Assembly: GCF_003752405.1 (NCBI RefSeq)
Contig: NZ_RKHK01000001.1
Location: 1,612,001-1,676,000 of the forward strand
Source of the DNA: Bogoriella caseilytica
Lineage (GTDB): Bacteria; Actinomycetota; Actinomycetes; Actinomycetales; Actinomycetaceae
Length of the DNA: 64,000 nt
Direction: 5' to 3'
This document shows, one piece after another, positions 8,734 to 17,828 of the stretch. Both the position numbers and the translations under genes were made by a program. The notes under the pieces are model-generated. The model saw only the letters and a list, made by a program, of their open reading frames with translations. It had not been told where the DNA came from and did no database searches. Within the stretch, counting starts at the first letter, position 1. Every line of letters starts with the position of its first letter.

Positions 8734-8763
8734 TAGACATCGGATGTTTAGACATCGGATGTT
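8734..8763. promoter_or_regulatory. Putative fucose-regulon operator 2, tandem pair
   Basis: TAGACATCGGATGTT occurs twice head to tail (8734-8748 and 8749-8763). Each copy contains ACATC-G-GATGT, a perfect 5+1+5 palindrome. The pair sits 58-87 bp upstream of the fuconate dehydratase start, in the only gap between it and the lactonase gene. The 15-bp spacing places successive sites about one and a half helical turns apart. Confidence 0.6.
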
Positions 8764-8820
8764 TCTAGGATCAGACGGCAAGGCCTGCTCGTGGGGCAGG
8801 CTCTGAAGGGACCACCGCAC

Positions 8821-10173
8821 ATGGCGACCATCACCGCTCTGGAGACCAGGGATGTCCGCTTCCCGACCTCGAGGCACCTCGACGGCTCGGACGCGATGAA
8901 CCCTGATCCGGACTACTCGGCCGCCTATGTGGTGCTGCGCACCGACGAGCCGACCGCCAGTGGCGAGCCGCTATGTGGCTACGGGCTGGTCTTCACCATC
9001 GGGCGCGGCAACGACGTGCAGACCGCCGCCCTCCAGACACTCGCCGGGCACGTGGTCGGTATGGACGTCGAGGCACTCACCTCCGACCTCGGTGGTTTCT
9101 CCCGGCACCTGACCGGGGACTCCCAGCTGCGCTGGCTGGGCCCGGAGAAGGGCGTGATGCACATGGCCATCGGCGGCGTGGTCAACGCCGCCTGGGATCT
9201 GGCCTCGCGTCGTGCCGGCCAGCCGCTGTGGCGCTTTATCGCCGAGATGAATCCCGCACAGCTCGTGGACTGCGTGGACTGGCGCTACCTCTCCGATGCC
9301 CTCACCCGGGAGGAAGCGCTCGCCATGCTCGAGGAGGCCGCCGCCGGGCGCGCCGAGCGGATGTCTGAGCTGGAGAGCCGCGGCTACCCCGCCTACACGA
9401 CCTCGCCGGGTTGGCTGGGGTACTCGGATGAGAAGCTCGCTCGGCTGTGCCGCGAGGCCGTCGAGGAGGGGTACCGCACCATCAAGCTCAAGGTGGGTCT
9501 CTCGCTGGAGGACGACCTCCGGCGTCTGCAGATTGCCCGCGACGCTGTCGGGCCCGGCGTAGACCTCGCTGTGGACGCCAACCAGCGCTGGGATGTGGCC
9601 GAGGCAGTGGAGTGGATGAACGCGCTCGCCTCCTACGATCTCGCCTGGATCGAGGAGCCCACCAGCCCGGACGACGTTCTCGGCCATGCGGCGATCCGAC
9701 GCTCCATCAGCACGCCGGTGTCCACCGGTGAGCACACCCACAACCGGGTGATGTTCAAGCAGCTGTTCCAGGCCGAGGCCGTGGACCTGATCCAGATCGA
9801 TGCCGCGCGCGTGGGCGGGGTCAATGAGAATCTCGCCATCCTGTTGCTGGCTCGGAAGTTCGGCGTGCGCGTCTTCCCCCACGCCGGGGGAGTGGGGCTG
9901 TGTGAACTCGTCCAGCACCTGGCCATGGCCGATTTTGTCGCGATCTCCGCGTCCATGGAGGACCGCGCCGTGGAATACGTCGATCACCTCCACGAGCACT
10001 TCACTGCTCCGGTGCGCATCGCCGGCGGGCGCTATCTGCCGCCCACCGAGCCGGGAATGGGCGCGGAACTCCGGGCCCAGTCGGTGGAGGAGCACACCTA
10101 CCCCAGCGGCATCATCTGGCGTGAGGACGCGCAGACCACGGCCACGACTGACATGAAGGAGCCCGCACGATGA
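8821..10173 (+). CDS. L-fuconate dehydratase
   Basis: This 450-residue enolase-superfamily enzyme dehydrates L-fuconate to 2-keto-3-deoxy-L-fuconate. The N-terminal signature [19 protein letters not shown] is highly characteristic of this family, which includes human ENOSF1. The barrel carries the lysine pair of IKLKVG, the metal ligand in DANQRW, the Glu of WIEEP, another acid in TGEHTHN, and the catalytic His segment [10 protein letters not shown]. Full length is as expected. The ATG at 8821 fits the family N-terminus. Its stop codon overlaps the start of the SDR gene (ATGA), so the two are translated together. Tandem operator-like sites lie upstream. Confidence 0.93.
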   Translation: MATITALETRDVRFPTSRHLDGSDAMNPDPDYSAAYVVLRTDEPTASGEPLCGYGLVFTIGRGNDVQTAALQTLAGHVVGMDVEALTSDLGGFSRHLTGDSQLRWLGPEKGVMHMAIGGVVNAAWDLASRRAGQPLWRFIAEMNPAQLVDCVDWRYLSDALTREEALAMLEEAAAGRAERMSELESRGYPAYTTSPGWLGYSDEKLARLCREAVEEGYRTIKLKVGLSLEDDLRRLQIARDAVGPGVDLAVDANQRWDVAEAVEWMNALASYDLAWIEEPTSPDDVLGHAAIRRSISTPVSTGEHTHNRVMFKQLFQAEAVDLIQIDAARVGGVNENLAILLLARKFGVRVFPHAGGVGLCELVQHLAMADFVAISASMEDRAVEYVDHLHEHFTAPVRIAGGRYLPPTEPGMGAELRAQSVEEHTYPSGIIWREDAQTTATTDMKEPAR

Positions 10174-10934
10174 CTGATTTCGCCGGCCTCACCGCCGTGG
10201 TCACCGGGGGCGCCTCGGGGATCGGCCTGGCCACCGCCCGGCTGCTCGCCGGGCGGGGCGCCCAGGTGGCCGTGCTGGACCTGCCCGCCAGCATTGACGC
10301 CGGACTCGAGGAGCCACTCGCCGGCTTCACCGCCGACGTCACCGACGACACCTCCGTCCGCACCGCGATCAGCGCCGTCGCCGAGCACTTCGGCGGTATC
10401 GACATCGTGATCAACAACGCGGGCATCGGCGCCCAGGGCACCATCGAGGAGAACGAGGACGCCGAGTGGCTCCGGGTGCTGGACGTCAACGTGCTCGGCA
10501 TGGTCCGCGTGGCCCGGGCCGCGTTGCCCTACCTGCGTCACTCCTCGCATGCGGCGATCGTGAACACCTGCTCCATCGCGGCCAGTGCCGGGCTGCCGCG
10601 CCGGGCGCTGTACGCGGCTTCCAAAGGCGCCGTCTACTCCCTGACCCTCGCCATGGCCGCTGACCACGTCCGTGAGGGCGTGCGGGTGAACTGCGTGAAT
10701 CCCGGCACCGTGGAAACACCCTGGGTGGGGCGGTTGCTGGACAGCGCTGCCGAGCCCGCCGCCGAGCGGGCCGCGCTGGAGGCCAGGCAGCCCCATGGCC
10801 GCCTGGTCTCTGCCGAGGAGGTGGCCGCCGCGGTCGCCTATCTCGCCTCCCCGGATGCGGGGTCGACCACCGGCACCTCCCTGGCCGTCGACGGCGGCAT
10901 GGATGGCCTGCGGGTCCGCGCGCCCGGTCAGTGA
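10170..10934 (+). CDS. SDR oxidoreductase, probable 2-keto-3-deoxy-L-fuconate dehydrogenase
   Basis: This 254-residue classical short-chain dehydrogenase has the NAD(P) motif TGGASGIG near residues 11-18, NNAG near 90, the catalytic serine in NTCSIAAS and YAASK as the catalytic Tyr-x-x-x-Lys. It ends with the usual DGGMDGL segment. In the non-phosphorylated fucose pathway the product of fuconate dehydratase is oxidised to 2,4-diketo-3-deoxy-L-fuconate by an SDR enzyme, and the four-base ATGA overlap with the dehydratase gene supports that role. L-fucose dehydrogenase is an alternative activity, but an aldo/keto reductase candidate for that step exists at 27043. Confidence 0.85.
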   Translation: MTDFAGLTAVVTGGASGIGLATARLLAGRGAQVAVLDLPASIDAGLEEPLAGFTADVTDDTSVRTAISAVAEHFGGIDIVINNAGIGAQGTIEENEDAEWLRVLDVNVLGMVRVARAALPYLRHSSHAAIVNTCSIAASAGLPRRALYAASKGAVYSLTLAMAADHVREGVRVNCVNPGTVETPWVGRLLDSAAEPAAERAALEARQPHGRLVSAEEVAAAVAYLASPDAGSTTGTSLAVDGGMDGLRVRAPGQ

Positions 10935-11010
10935 ACAACCCCCGGGCCGGTAGGGCCGGCGGTGACACCCTGGGTAGTGGCCCGCCCAGCCCTCCCGATA
11001 AGGACCTGCG

Positions 11011-12834
11011 ATGACCATGCATCTCTTTCCCACTCCCCGTCACCTCACCGTGACCGGCGGTCCCGCCCCGGCCACGGAGGCGCCCATCACCGTCGACCAC
11101 GATCCGGCGCTCCCCGCTCAGGGATACCGGCTGGAGTACGGGCCGGGGCAGGTTCGGCTCAGCTACGCCGACGCCGCCGGCCTGCGCTACGCCCAGCAGA
11201 CCCTGGACCAGCTGCGCGCCCAGCCCACCGACCGTCAGCACGCCGTCGTGGTCGAGGACTGGCCCGACTTCGCCCGGCGAGGCTTCATGCTGGACGTCTC
11301 GCGCGACCGTGTGCCCACCCGAGGCGCGCTGGCGCGGTTGGTGGAGATCCTGGCGCTGGCCCGGTACAACCAGCTCGAGCTGTACACCGAGCACACCTTC
11401 GCCTACGCCGGTCATGAGGAGGTCTGGCGGGACGCCTCGCCGATCACCCCGGGGGATCTGCACTGGCTGGAGGGCCAGTGCCTGGCTCGCGGCATCGAGC
11501 TGGTGGCCAACCAGAACACCTTCGGCCACTGGGAGCGATGGCTCTCGCACGAGACCTACCTGCCCCGCGCCGAGAACGTGGAGCCGCAGAGCTTCGCCGG
11601 CCTCATCCGGGCGCCCTCCACCCTGGCGCCCACCGCGGAGAACGCCGAGTTCGTCACCGAACTCCTCACTGAACTCACCGGAAACTTGCGGTCACGCCGT
11701 CTGAACATCGGCGCGGACGAGACCTGGGAACTCGGCACCGGCGTGAGCAAGGACCGGGCGGAGGCTGAGGGGCTGGGGCCGGTCTTCCTCGACTACGTGG
11801 ACCAGGTGGCCCGCCCGTGGACCGAGGCCGGGTACACGGTGGAGTTCTGGGCGGACATCCTCACCGCTCACCCCGAGGTCATCGACCGTATCCCTGCGGG
11901 CACCGTGCCGATCGTGTGGCAGTACGACTCCCCGGAGCACATGCGCGCCGTCGCAGCGCTGATGAGCGAGAGCGAACGGACCGCTCTCCTGGCCCACGGC
12001 ACCGACCCGGACGAGATCATGGGCTTCGCCCCGCGGGCCCAGGCACTGGTCGATGCCGGCCAACCCTTCTGGGTGGCGCCGGGCACCGGCACCTGGCTGT
12101 CGTTGATCGGCCGGCTCGACAACGCGGTGGGCAACATCCTCGACGCCGCCGAAGTGGGCACCGCCCACGACAGCGAGGGCTTCCTGCTCACCTGCTGGGG
12201 CGACCGCGGCCACTACGACCCGCCCCCGGTGACCTATGGCCCGATCCTCTTCGCCGGCGCCGTCTCCTGGTCGCTCCGGGCCAACCGGGACCTCGACATC
12301 GCCGCCGCGCTCGACGGTGTCTTCGAGGACAGCGCCGGTGAGCTGGGGCAGCTGCTGGTCGATCTGGGCCGGGTGGCGAGCAACTTGCCTCCGGTGCGCA
12401 ATGCCAGCCCGCTCTTCGAGGTGCTGCGCCATGCCGGTGCGCTGGAGCCGCACCAGTACCCCGACGCCGAACAGCTCACCGCCGCGCGCTCTGTGCTCAC
12501 CGGCGCGCTGGAGGCCCTGGACCGCGCCCGCCCGGCCAGTGCCGACGGTCCCCTCGCAATCGCCGAGATCCGCCAGGCCGTGCGTTGGGCGATCTTCGCG
12601 GCGGATTTGCTGGCCTCACGGGTGCTCGAGGTGGACGCGGCCGGCGAGTACGTGGAGCCAGCCGGTGATCCGGCAGCGGCTCAGCAGCTCTCCGACCGGC
12701 TCGAGGTGTTGCTCGCCGAGCAGCAGCAGGCGTGGTTGATCTCCGCACGGCCGGGAGGCCTGCGCGACTCCCTGGCCTGGCTCGACCCACTGCGCCACGC
12801 ACTGCTCGCCCGCAGCAGCGACCGCACTAGGTAG
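11011..12834 (+). CDS. Glycoside hydrolase family 20 (beta-N-acetylhexosaminidase-like)
   Basis: This 607-residue protein has the family 20 layout: an N-terminal alpha/beta domain (LRYAQQTLDQL), the barrel opening RRGFMLDVSRDRVPT, and the catalytic Asp-Glu pair in IGADETWELG. It has no signal peptide, so it probably acts on imported oligosaccharides. The C-terminal 170 residues are helical and not part of the usual catalytic core. Family 20 enzymes release terminal GlcNAc or GalNAc through a substrate-assisted mechanism; the exact linkage is open. It follows the fucose SDR gene by 76 bp in the same direction and may belong to that operon, suggesting fucosylated N-acetylhexosamine glycans as the source of fucose. 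ATG at 11011 is preceded by an AAGGA box. Confidence 0.85.
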   Translation: MTMHLFPTPRHLTVTGGPAPATEAPITVDHDPALPAQGYRLEYGPGQVRLSYADAAGLRYAQQTLDQLRAQPTDRQHAVVVEDWPDFARRGFMLDVSRDRVPTRGALARLVEILALARYNQLELYTEHTFAYAGHEEVWRDASPITPGDLHWLEGQCLARGIELVANQNTFGHWERWLSHETYLPRAENVEPQSFAGLIRAPSTLAPTAENAEFVTELLTELTGNLRSRRLNIGADETWELGTGVSKDRAEAEGLGPVFLDYVDQVARPWTEAGYTVEFWADILTAHPEVIDRIPAGTVPIVWQYDSPEHMRAVAALMSESERTALLAHGTDPDEIMGFAPRAQALVDAGQPFWVAPGTGTWLSLIGRLDNAVGNILDAAEVGTAHDSEGFLLTCWGDRGHYDPPPVTYGPILFAGAVSWSLRANRDLDIAAALDGVFEDSAGELGQLLVDLGRVASNLPPVRNASPLFEVLRHAGALEPHQYPDAEQLTAARSVLTGALEALDRARPASADGPLAIAEIRQAVRWAIFAADLLASRVLEVDAAGEYVEPAGDPAAAQQLSDRLEVLLAEQQQAWLISARPGGLRDSLAWLDPLRHALLARSSDRTR

Positions 12835-12858
12835 GGACTGGCGCGTACCATCCGCTGA

Positions 12859-12903
12859 CCCGCACCTGCCGACGTGCTCCGGAGTGCCCTGGGCAGGTGC
12901 GGG
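12859..12903. terminator. Convergent hairpin between GH20 and cysteine desulfhydrase genes
   Basis: Arms CCCGCACCTGCC (12859-12870) and GGCAGGTGCGGG (12892-12903) pair perfectly over 12 bp around a 21-base loop, and pairing partly continues outward. It sits exactly between two convergent genes and could serve both directions. No U-tract is present, as is common in high-GC actinobacteria. Confidence 0.65.
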
Positions 12904-14004
12904 CTAGCGGGAGCCTTCGATCCGGCCGGTGCGTAAGAAGTCCTGGAAGCTCTCCAGGGCCGGGCCGGGATCGATCCGCTGGCGGGTCAGCCAACCCTCG
13001 TCGTAGTAGCTGTCGAGGTAGCGATCGCCGTTGTCGCAGATGAGGGTGACCAGGCTGCCCTGTTCGCCGCGGGCGAGCATCTCGCCGATGATGCGGAAGC
13101 ATGCCACGAGGTTCGTGCCGGTGGAGGCGCCGGCGCGGGCACCGGTGACGTCCGCCAACAAGCGCATGGCGGCCACTGACTCGGCGTTGGTGACCTTCTC
13201 GATGCGGTCGATGACGCTGGGCACGAAGGACGGCTCCACTCGCGGGCGCCCGATCCCCTCGATGGCCGAACCGGGCCCGGTGAGATCCGTCCGTCCCGTG
13301 CGCCAGGCCTCGGCGTAGACCGAGCCCTCGGGGTCGGCCACGGCCAGGCGGGTGGCGGTGCCGGCGTAGCGGCAGTACCGGCCGATGGTGGCGCTGGTGC
13401 CGCCGGTTCCCGCTCCGACCACGATCCATGCCGGCTCGCAGTGCCGCTCCAGTGCCATCTGCTCGAAGATGGAGGAGGCAATGCTGTTGTTCCCGCGCCA
13501 GTCCGTGACGTCGGAGGCCCGGCCGAACTGGTCGAGGAAAAACCAGTGCTGCTGGGCGCCGAGTCGCTCCGCCTCGACGTAGACGTCCGCCGGATCGTCC
13601 ACGAGGTGGAAGGTGCCGCCGTGATGCTCGATGAGGGCGAGCTTGGCGGAGGAGGTGTTCCTTGGGACCACCGCGACGAAGTCCAATCCGAGCATCTGGG
13701 CGAAGTAGGCCTCGGAGACGGCGGTCGAGCCCGAGGAGGCCTCCACCAGGGTGGTGCCGGCGTGAATGTCGCCGTTGACCAGCCCGAAGAGGATCAGCGA
13801 GCGGGCAAGGCGGTGCTTGAGGGAGCCGGTGGGGTGGACCGACTCGTCCTTGAGGTAGAGGTCCACCCCCCACTGCGCAGGCAGGGGGAAGACCCGCAGA
13901 TGCGTATCAGCGCTGCGATTGGCGTCCGCCTGGACGATCCGTACCGCCTCGGACACCCACGCGCGGTCAGCGCTCATCCGCTCGGTGACCCGTCGTTGCC
14001 CCAT
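12904..14004 (-). CDS. PLP-dependent L-cysteine desulfhydrase, Cds1-like
   Basis: This 366-residue fold-type II PLP enzyme of the cysteine synthase superfamily contains KDESVHPTGSLKHRLARSL, whose lysine would bind PLP, then SSGST and the glycine-rich phosphate loop GAGTGGTSATIG. The HLRVFPLPAQWGVDLYLKDE opening resembles Mycobacterium tuberculosis Cds1, which splits L-cysteine to H2S, pyruvate and ammonia. The annotation rests on that recalled resemblance; a cysteine synthase or cystathionine beta-synthase-like activity is the alternative. I chose ATG 14004, which begins 7 bp after the stop of the CoA-ligase gene; ATG 13977 is a possible later start. It is the last gene of a four-gene operon for acyl-CoA metabolism. 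Confidence 0.8.
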   Translation of the reverse strand: MGQRRVTERMSADRAWVSEAVRIVQADANRSADTHLRVFPLPAQWGVDLYLKDESVHPTGSLKHRLARSLILFGLVNGDIHAGTTLVEASSGSTAVSEAYFAQMLGLDFVAVVPRNTSSAKLALIEHHGGTFHLVDDPADVYVEAERLGAQQHWFFLDQFGRASDVTDWRGNNSIASSIFEQMALERHCEPAWIVVGAGTGGTSATIGRYCRYAGTATRLAVADPEGSVYAEAWRTGRTDLTGPGSAIEGIGRPRVEPSFVPSVIDRIEKVTNAESVAAMRLLADVTGARAGASTGTNLVACFRIIGEMLARGEQGSLVTLICDNGDRYLDSYYDEGWLTRQRIDPGPALESFQDFLRTGRIEGSR

Positions 14005-14011
14005 GTTCTGA

Positions 14012-15502
14012 TCAGCTCTCAAGGAGTTCGGCCGCTCGGCGGGCCAGCCCGGTGCGGTCGGCCTTGTTGACGCCGGTGAGCGGCATGTCATCCAGTATCC
14101 AGACCCGGCGCGGATGGGCGTAGGGCTCGAGGTGGTCGAGCACATGCTGCTTCAACTCGCCCTCAGCGGCCTGCTGCCCGGGCTGCAGCGTCACGAAGGC
14201 CACCGGCTTGAATCCCTTGACGGCATCCAGGACGGGAACGACCACGGCCTCGCGCACGGCGCGGTGCTCTTCGAGCACCTGCTCGACGGCGCGGGGGTAG
14301 ACGTTCTCGCCGCCGCAGACGAACATGTCGTCCTCGCGGCCCTGGAAGGTGTAGAACCCGTCCTCGTCCACGGCGAAGACATCCTTGGTGTGGTGGAAGC
14401 CGTCCTCGGTGACCGGAGGGACCAGATCGGGCCGGTGGTGGTAGCCGGACATCAGCGCCGGAGAACGGACCTCCAGCACCCCGCGATCGTGACGGACCGC
14501 GCCGTCCGGGCCCACCAAGCGGACCTCCACCGCCGGATGGGGCACGCCCACGGAGCCGTCGGGAGTGGGCAGGCCCTCCGGGTGGGGTCCGAAGACCACC
14601 GGTCCGGACTCGGTGGTACCGAAACCGTGCTTGATCCGCGCCTCGGGGAAAGCCTGCCGCAGGCGCGGGAAGAGCCCTGAGGCGGCCGGGGCGGAGCCGA
14701 GATAGATCTCCTGCACCGAGTTGAGGTCGTGCGCTGCGACGAGCTCGGGCCGCTGCAGGATCAGTTCGAACATGGGGGCCACTCCGGAGAGCCGCGTGAT
14801 CCGGTGCGCACTGACGGCGGCGAGGAAGGCGGCCGGCTCGAAGCGGTTCAGCACCACCACGGTGGCGCCGGCGTACAGGGCGCGCTGGGAGTTGCTCAGC
14901 GCGTTCATGTGATACATCGGCGCCGCGATGAGCACTCGCGCAGCACCCGGAGCGGTGGGCACTGCGAGCTGATCGATCACCCAGGAGTGGCTGCGGTGGG
15001 AGAGCCGCACGCCCTTGGGTAGGCCGGTGGAGCCGGAGGTGAACAGCACCATGGCGTCGTCCTCGGGTGACACCGCCACGGTCTCGAAGGTGGCCGGTGC
15101 CACCGGCGCCGCGAGGTCGGCCACCGGCACGCCGACGTCGCCGATCCTGGCGCCGGTCCGCTCGCGGCCGTCGACCAGCAGCAGCGAGAGCTCGGAGACC
15201 GCGATGAGTTCGCGGGCCCCCTCGGTGGGGAGTTTCGGACTGATCGGCACCGCCACGGCCCCCATGCGCTGGATGGCGTAGAAGGCCACCAGCCACTCGG
15301 GCGAGTTCTCCGCCAGCACGCCCACGGCCTGCCCGCGCGTGACACGGCCGTGCAGGTCCGCGGCGCGGGACTGCACGGCGGCCTCGAACTCGGCGTAGCT
15401 CCACTGGCGGCCCGAGGCCCCCGCGGCGATCAGCGCGGGAGCCTCGGGGCGGTCGCCGGCCACGCGGTCGGCGATGTTGGCCGTGGTGGTGCGGGCGGAC
15501 AT
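14012..15502 (-). CDS. AMP-dependent acyl-CoA synthetase/ligase
   Basis: This 496-residue class I adenylate-forming enzyme activates a carboxylic acid as acyl-AMP and then acyl-CoA. Visible core motifs are the phosphate loop LFTSGSTGLPKGV, the GFGTTESG adenine-binding segment, the hinge segment with GREDDMFVCGGENVYP, and the C-terminal catalytic lysine in MPLTGVNKADRTG. Substrate preference (medium chain, aromatic or other) cannot be read off. It lies 9 bp downstream of a PaaI-type thioesterase and upstream of the Cds1 gene. With the TTT carboxylate importer encoded just upstream, activation of an imported organic acid is a reasonable guess. Confidence 0.87.
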   Translation of the reverse strand: MSARTTTANIADRVAGDRPEAPALIAAGASGRQWSYAEFEAAVQSRAADLHGRVTRGQAVGVLAENSPEWLVAFYAIQRMGAVAVPISPKLPTEGARELIAVSELSLLLVDGRERTGARIGDVGVPVADLAAPVAPATFETVAVSPEDDAMVLFTSGSTGLPKGVRLSHRSHSWVIDQLAVPTAPGAARVLIAAPMYHMNALSNSQRALYAGATVVVLNRFEPAAFLAAVSAHRITRLSGVAPMFELILQRPELVAAHDLNSVQEIYLGSAPAASGLFPRLRQAFPEARIKHGFGTTESGPVVFGPHPEGLPTPDGSVGVPHPAVEVRLVGPDGAVRHDRGVLEVRSPALMSGYHHRPDLVPPVTEDGFHHTKDVFAVDEDGFYTFQGREDDMFVCGGENVYPRAVEQVLEEHRAVREAVVVPVLDAVKGFKPVAFVTLQPGQQAAEGELKQHVLDHLEPYAHPRRVWILDDMPLTGVNKADRTGLARRAAELLES

Positions 15503-15511
15503 GGTGCTTCT

Positions 15512-15934
15512 TCAGTCCTTCTTCTGAGTCGCGAAAGAGGCGTAGGTGCCGCGGCCGACGGCGATCTTCTTGCCGGCGGCGTCCAGCACCTCGGCCTCAG
15601 CCACCGTCAGCGAGCGGCCGGCGCGCACGATGTGCGCCCGCACGGTGAGGTCGCCGGGCTTGGCGGGGCGCAGGTAGTGAATGGTGAAGTCGATGGTGGG
15701 CGCTGGGTCGGACTGGGTGGCCACGAGCGACCAGTCCGCCGCGAGGTCGAGCAACGAGGCGACCACCCCGCCGTGGGTGATGCCGGTGGAGTTGGCCCAC
15801 TCCTGGCGCCAGGCGGCCTGCAGTTCCAGGCTGTCCTCGCTCACAGCGGTGACGGTCAGGCCCAGCCACTCGTGGAAGGGAGCCTTGCGCAGGCGCTCCT
15901 GGAGCGCCTCGGCGGTCAGTGCCTGCTCGCTCAT
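15512..15934 (-). CDS. PaaI-family hotdog-fold thioesterase
   Basis: This 140-residue single hotdog domain has the motif STGITHGGVVASLLDLAAD, where the conserved His-Gly-Gly and the following acidic residue form the catalytic region of PaaI-type acyl-CoA thioesterases. Such enzymes release CoA from stalled aryl- or acyl-CoA intermediates. Its start codon overlaps the stop of the quinone-reductase-like gene in an ATGA arrangement, so the two are translationally coupled. The CoA ligase follows directly. A thioesterase beside a ligase suggests CoA recycling or proofreading in this operon. Confidence 0.85.
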   Translation of the reverse strand: MSEQALTAEALQERLRKAPFHEWLGLTVTAVSEDSLELQAAWRQEWANSTGITHGGVVASLLDLAADWSLVATQSDPAPTIDFTIHYLRPAKPGDLTVRAHIVRAGRSLTVAEAEVLDAAGKKIAVGRGTYASFATQKKD

Positions 15935-16965
15935 CGGGCCACCTCCGCCCAGGGCTCGATCACGATCTTGCCCAGGACTTCACGATCCCGCACCTTGCGC
16001 AATCCTTCGATGGACTCGCTGAGCGGCAGGACGTGGCTGACCGGCGGGTCGATCTCTCCGGCGGCGCACATCTCCAGCAGCGCCTCGAAGTCCTCGGTGC
16101 GGAAGCTGTTGGAGCCGATGATCCGCAGCTCGAAGGACCAGATGAACCGCAGGTCCTCCTTCGGGTCGTAGCCGGCGGTCGCACCGCAGACCAGGATGGC
16201 GCCGCCCAGCTTGACCGAGCGGAGCGTGGGAGCCCAGGTGTCACCACCGGTGAAGTTGATGACGACGTCGACGCCGCCGGTGCCCTTGAGGCGGTGCGGC
16301 TTGCCGTAGTGGGCCTTGACCCAGTCGAGGAAGTTCTCCTCGCGGTAGTTGATGACCTCGTCCGCGCCCATCTCCAGCAGGGCCTGGCACTTCTCGTCCG
16401 AGCCGGCGGCAGCGATCACGTGAGCGCCGAGCTTCTTGCACAGCACTACCGAGGCGGTGCCGACTCCGCCGGAGGCGCCGAGGATGAGGACCTTGTCGCC
16501 CGCCTTGACCTCGCCCTTGCCCATGATCATGCGGTGCGCGGTGCCGTAGGCCACCGGCAGGGCAGCGGCCTGCACGTCGGTGACGCCCTCGGGGATGCGG
16601 ATGAGCTGGGAGGCGTGGACCAGGGCGTACTCGGCCATCCCGCCGTCGAGCATCTCGCCCATCAGGCCCTTTTCCGGGTGCCGCGGATGCACCAGTACGC
16701 GGTCGCCGGCCTGCCAACCGGACACGTCCTCGGCCACCTCAGTGACCTCACCGGCGAGGTCGAGCCCGGGGACGATCGGGAGCGGGACCTTGATGCCTGG
16801 CATCCCGTTGACGGTGAAGAGGTCGTGGTAGTTGTACGAGCTCGCGGTGACCTTGAGCACCACGTGCCCGGCAGCGAGCTGTGGGCGGGGGTGGTCGTCG
16901 ACCACCGTGAGCTGATCGAGGTCGCCGTGCTCGCTGAGAACGAGCGCCTTCATGGTGTCCGGCAC
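15931..16965 (-). CDS. Zinc-independent MDR oxidoreductase, quinone reductase-like
   Basis: This 344-residue medium-chain dehydrogenase/reductase has the GroES-like N-terminal domain (SYNYHDLFTVNGMPG, PIVPGLDLAGEV) and a Rossmann domain with ILGASGGVGTASV. The catalytic-zinc cysteine and histidine of alcohol dehydrogenases are not apparent, which favours the quinone/enoyl reductase branch. The start is probably the GTG at 16965, since a GAAGGGAT box is well spaced from it and too far from the internal ATG at 16953. It heads the operon with thioesterase, CoA ligase and cysteine desulfhydrase genes, so reduction of an enoyl-CoA or unsaturated intermediate is possible but not shown. Confidence 0.82.
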   Translation of the reverse strand: MPDTMKALVLSEHGDLDQLTVVDDHPRPQLAAGHVVLKVTASSYNYHDLFTVNGMPGIKVPLPIVPGLDLAGEVTEVAEDVSGWQAGDRVLVHPRHPEKGLMGEMLDGGMAEYALVHASQLIRIPEGVTDVQAAALPVAYGTAHRMIMGKGEVKAGDKVLILGASGGVGTASVVLCKKLGAHVIAAAGSDEKCQALLEMGADEVINYREENFLDWVKAHYGKPHRLKGTGGVDVVINFTGGDTWAPTLRSVKLGGAILVCGATAGYDPKEDLRFIWSFELRIIGSNSFRTEDFEALLEMCAAGEIDPPVSHVLPLSESIEGLRKVRDREVLGKIVIEPWAEVAR

Positions 16966-17057
16966 AGTAGGAATCCCTTCGTGGTGCGAATCAATTCACA
17001 TTCTACATTCGCAGTATTTCGCGGGCGTGAATCTTCCGGTGGCCCGCGAATAGTGTT

Positions 17058-17074
17058 CATCACGTCTGGTGATG
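17058..17074. promoter_or_regulatory. Palindrome CATCAC-N5-GTGATG in the gap between two operons
   Basis: Perfect 6-bp arms surround a 5-bp spacer, in an AT-rich gap (16966-17087) that must contain the promoter of the quinone-reductase operon. It also lies 14-30 bp past the stop of the VOC gene. It could be a regulator site or the end hairpin of the upstream operon. Confidence 0.35.
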
Positions 17075-17087
17075 TGATTGCTGCAAT

Positions 17088-17828
17088 TCATGTCCAGTGT
17101 AGGAATGAATCGAGCCCGGCGCCGATCGGTCCGGCAGGCGGGCGTCCGGTGAGGTGGATCCCCTCCAGCCCCGTGCCCGCGGCCGACCACCGCACCTGGA
17201 CGCCGGCCAGCAGCATCCCCTCCGCGGCCGTGTCGGCGCCCAGCAGCGCGTAGGTGCGCAGCACCGCGTCGTCGGTCCCGGCGAGGTCCAGGCACTGCAG
17301 GGCGGGTTCCTCCGGCCCGGAGACGACGTCGTTCGGAGTGTCCCAGGTGATGAGGAAAGGAAAGGGGGTCCGCCACTGGGTGGGCCCCACGTAGAGATTG
17401 CGCCAGGTGAGGACCGCGCCGTCGGGGTTCTGCCGTTGCATGTCCACCGGGCCGGTCACGGCCTGCCCGGCGGCCTCAAGGGCAGCGCCGGCTTGCGCGA
17501 CGTCGGGAACCTGGAGGGCGAAACCGAGCGGTGCGACGGCGGCGTCGGCCAGGGCATCGGCCACCTGGGCCCGGTTGGGTGAGTGGGCCCGGGCGAGTTC
17601 GGCATCGGTGACCGTCAGGAGTTCGAGGTACCCCTCGGCGAGCGCGAAGAGGCTGTTGGCGGTGCCGCGGCCGGTGTGCTCCCCGCCCCCGCAATGCCGG
17701 AGGCCGGCAGCCACCAGCGCCGCCGTGGCCCTGTCGAGGTCGCGCACCCCGATCACGGCGTGGTCGAAGCGGACGTCACTCGGTGTCAGCACCGGTCGCG
17801 GGCCGGGGGCGGTGTGGTCGGTCATCAT
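17088..17828 (-). CDS. VOC-family glyoxalase-like protein
   Basis: This 246-residue protein of the vicinal oxygen chelate superfamily resembles the Glyoxalase_3 type (PF13468). The first module reads RFDHAVIGVRDLDRATAAL followed by LFALAEGYLELLTV, where His and Glu would be metal ligands; a second, more diverged module follows. Members are mostly uncharacterised; functions in the superfamily include isomerisation, epimerisation and ring cleavage. The start ATG at 17828 shares ATGA with the MFS gene stop and has a GGAGGAG box upstream, so translation is coupled. It is the last gene of the TctCBA-MFS operon and may act on the imported acid. Confidence 0.75.
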   Translation of the reverse strand: MMTDHTAPGPRPVLTPSDVRFDHAVIGVRDLDRATAALVAAGLRHCGGGEHTGRGTANSLFALAEGYLELLTVTDAELARAHSPNRAQVADALADAAVAPLGFALQVPDVAQAGAALEAAGQAVTGPVDMQRQNPDGAVLTWRNLYVGPTQWRTPFPFLITWDTPNDVVSGPEEPALQCLDLAGTDDAVLRTYALLGADTAAEGMLLAGVQVRWSAAGTGLEGIHLTGRPPAGPIGAGLDSFLHWT

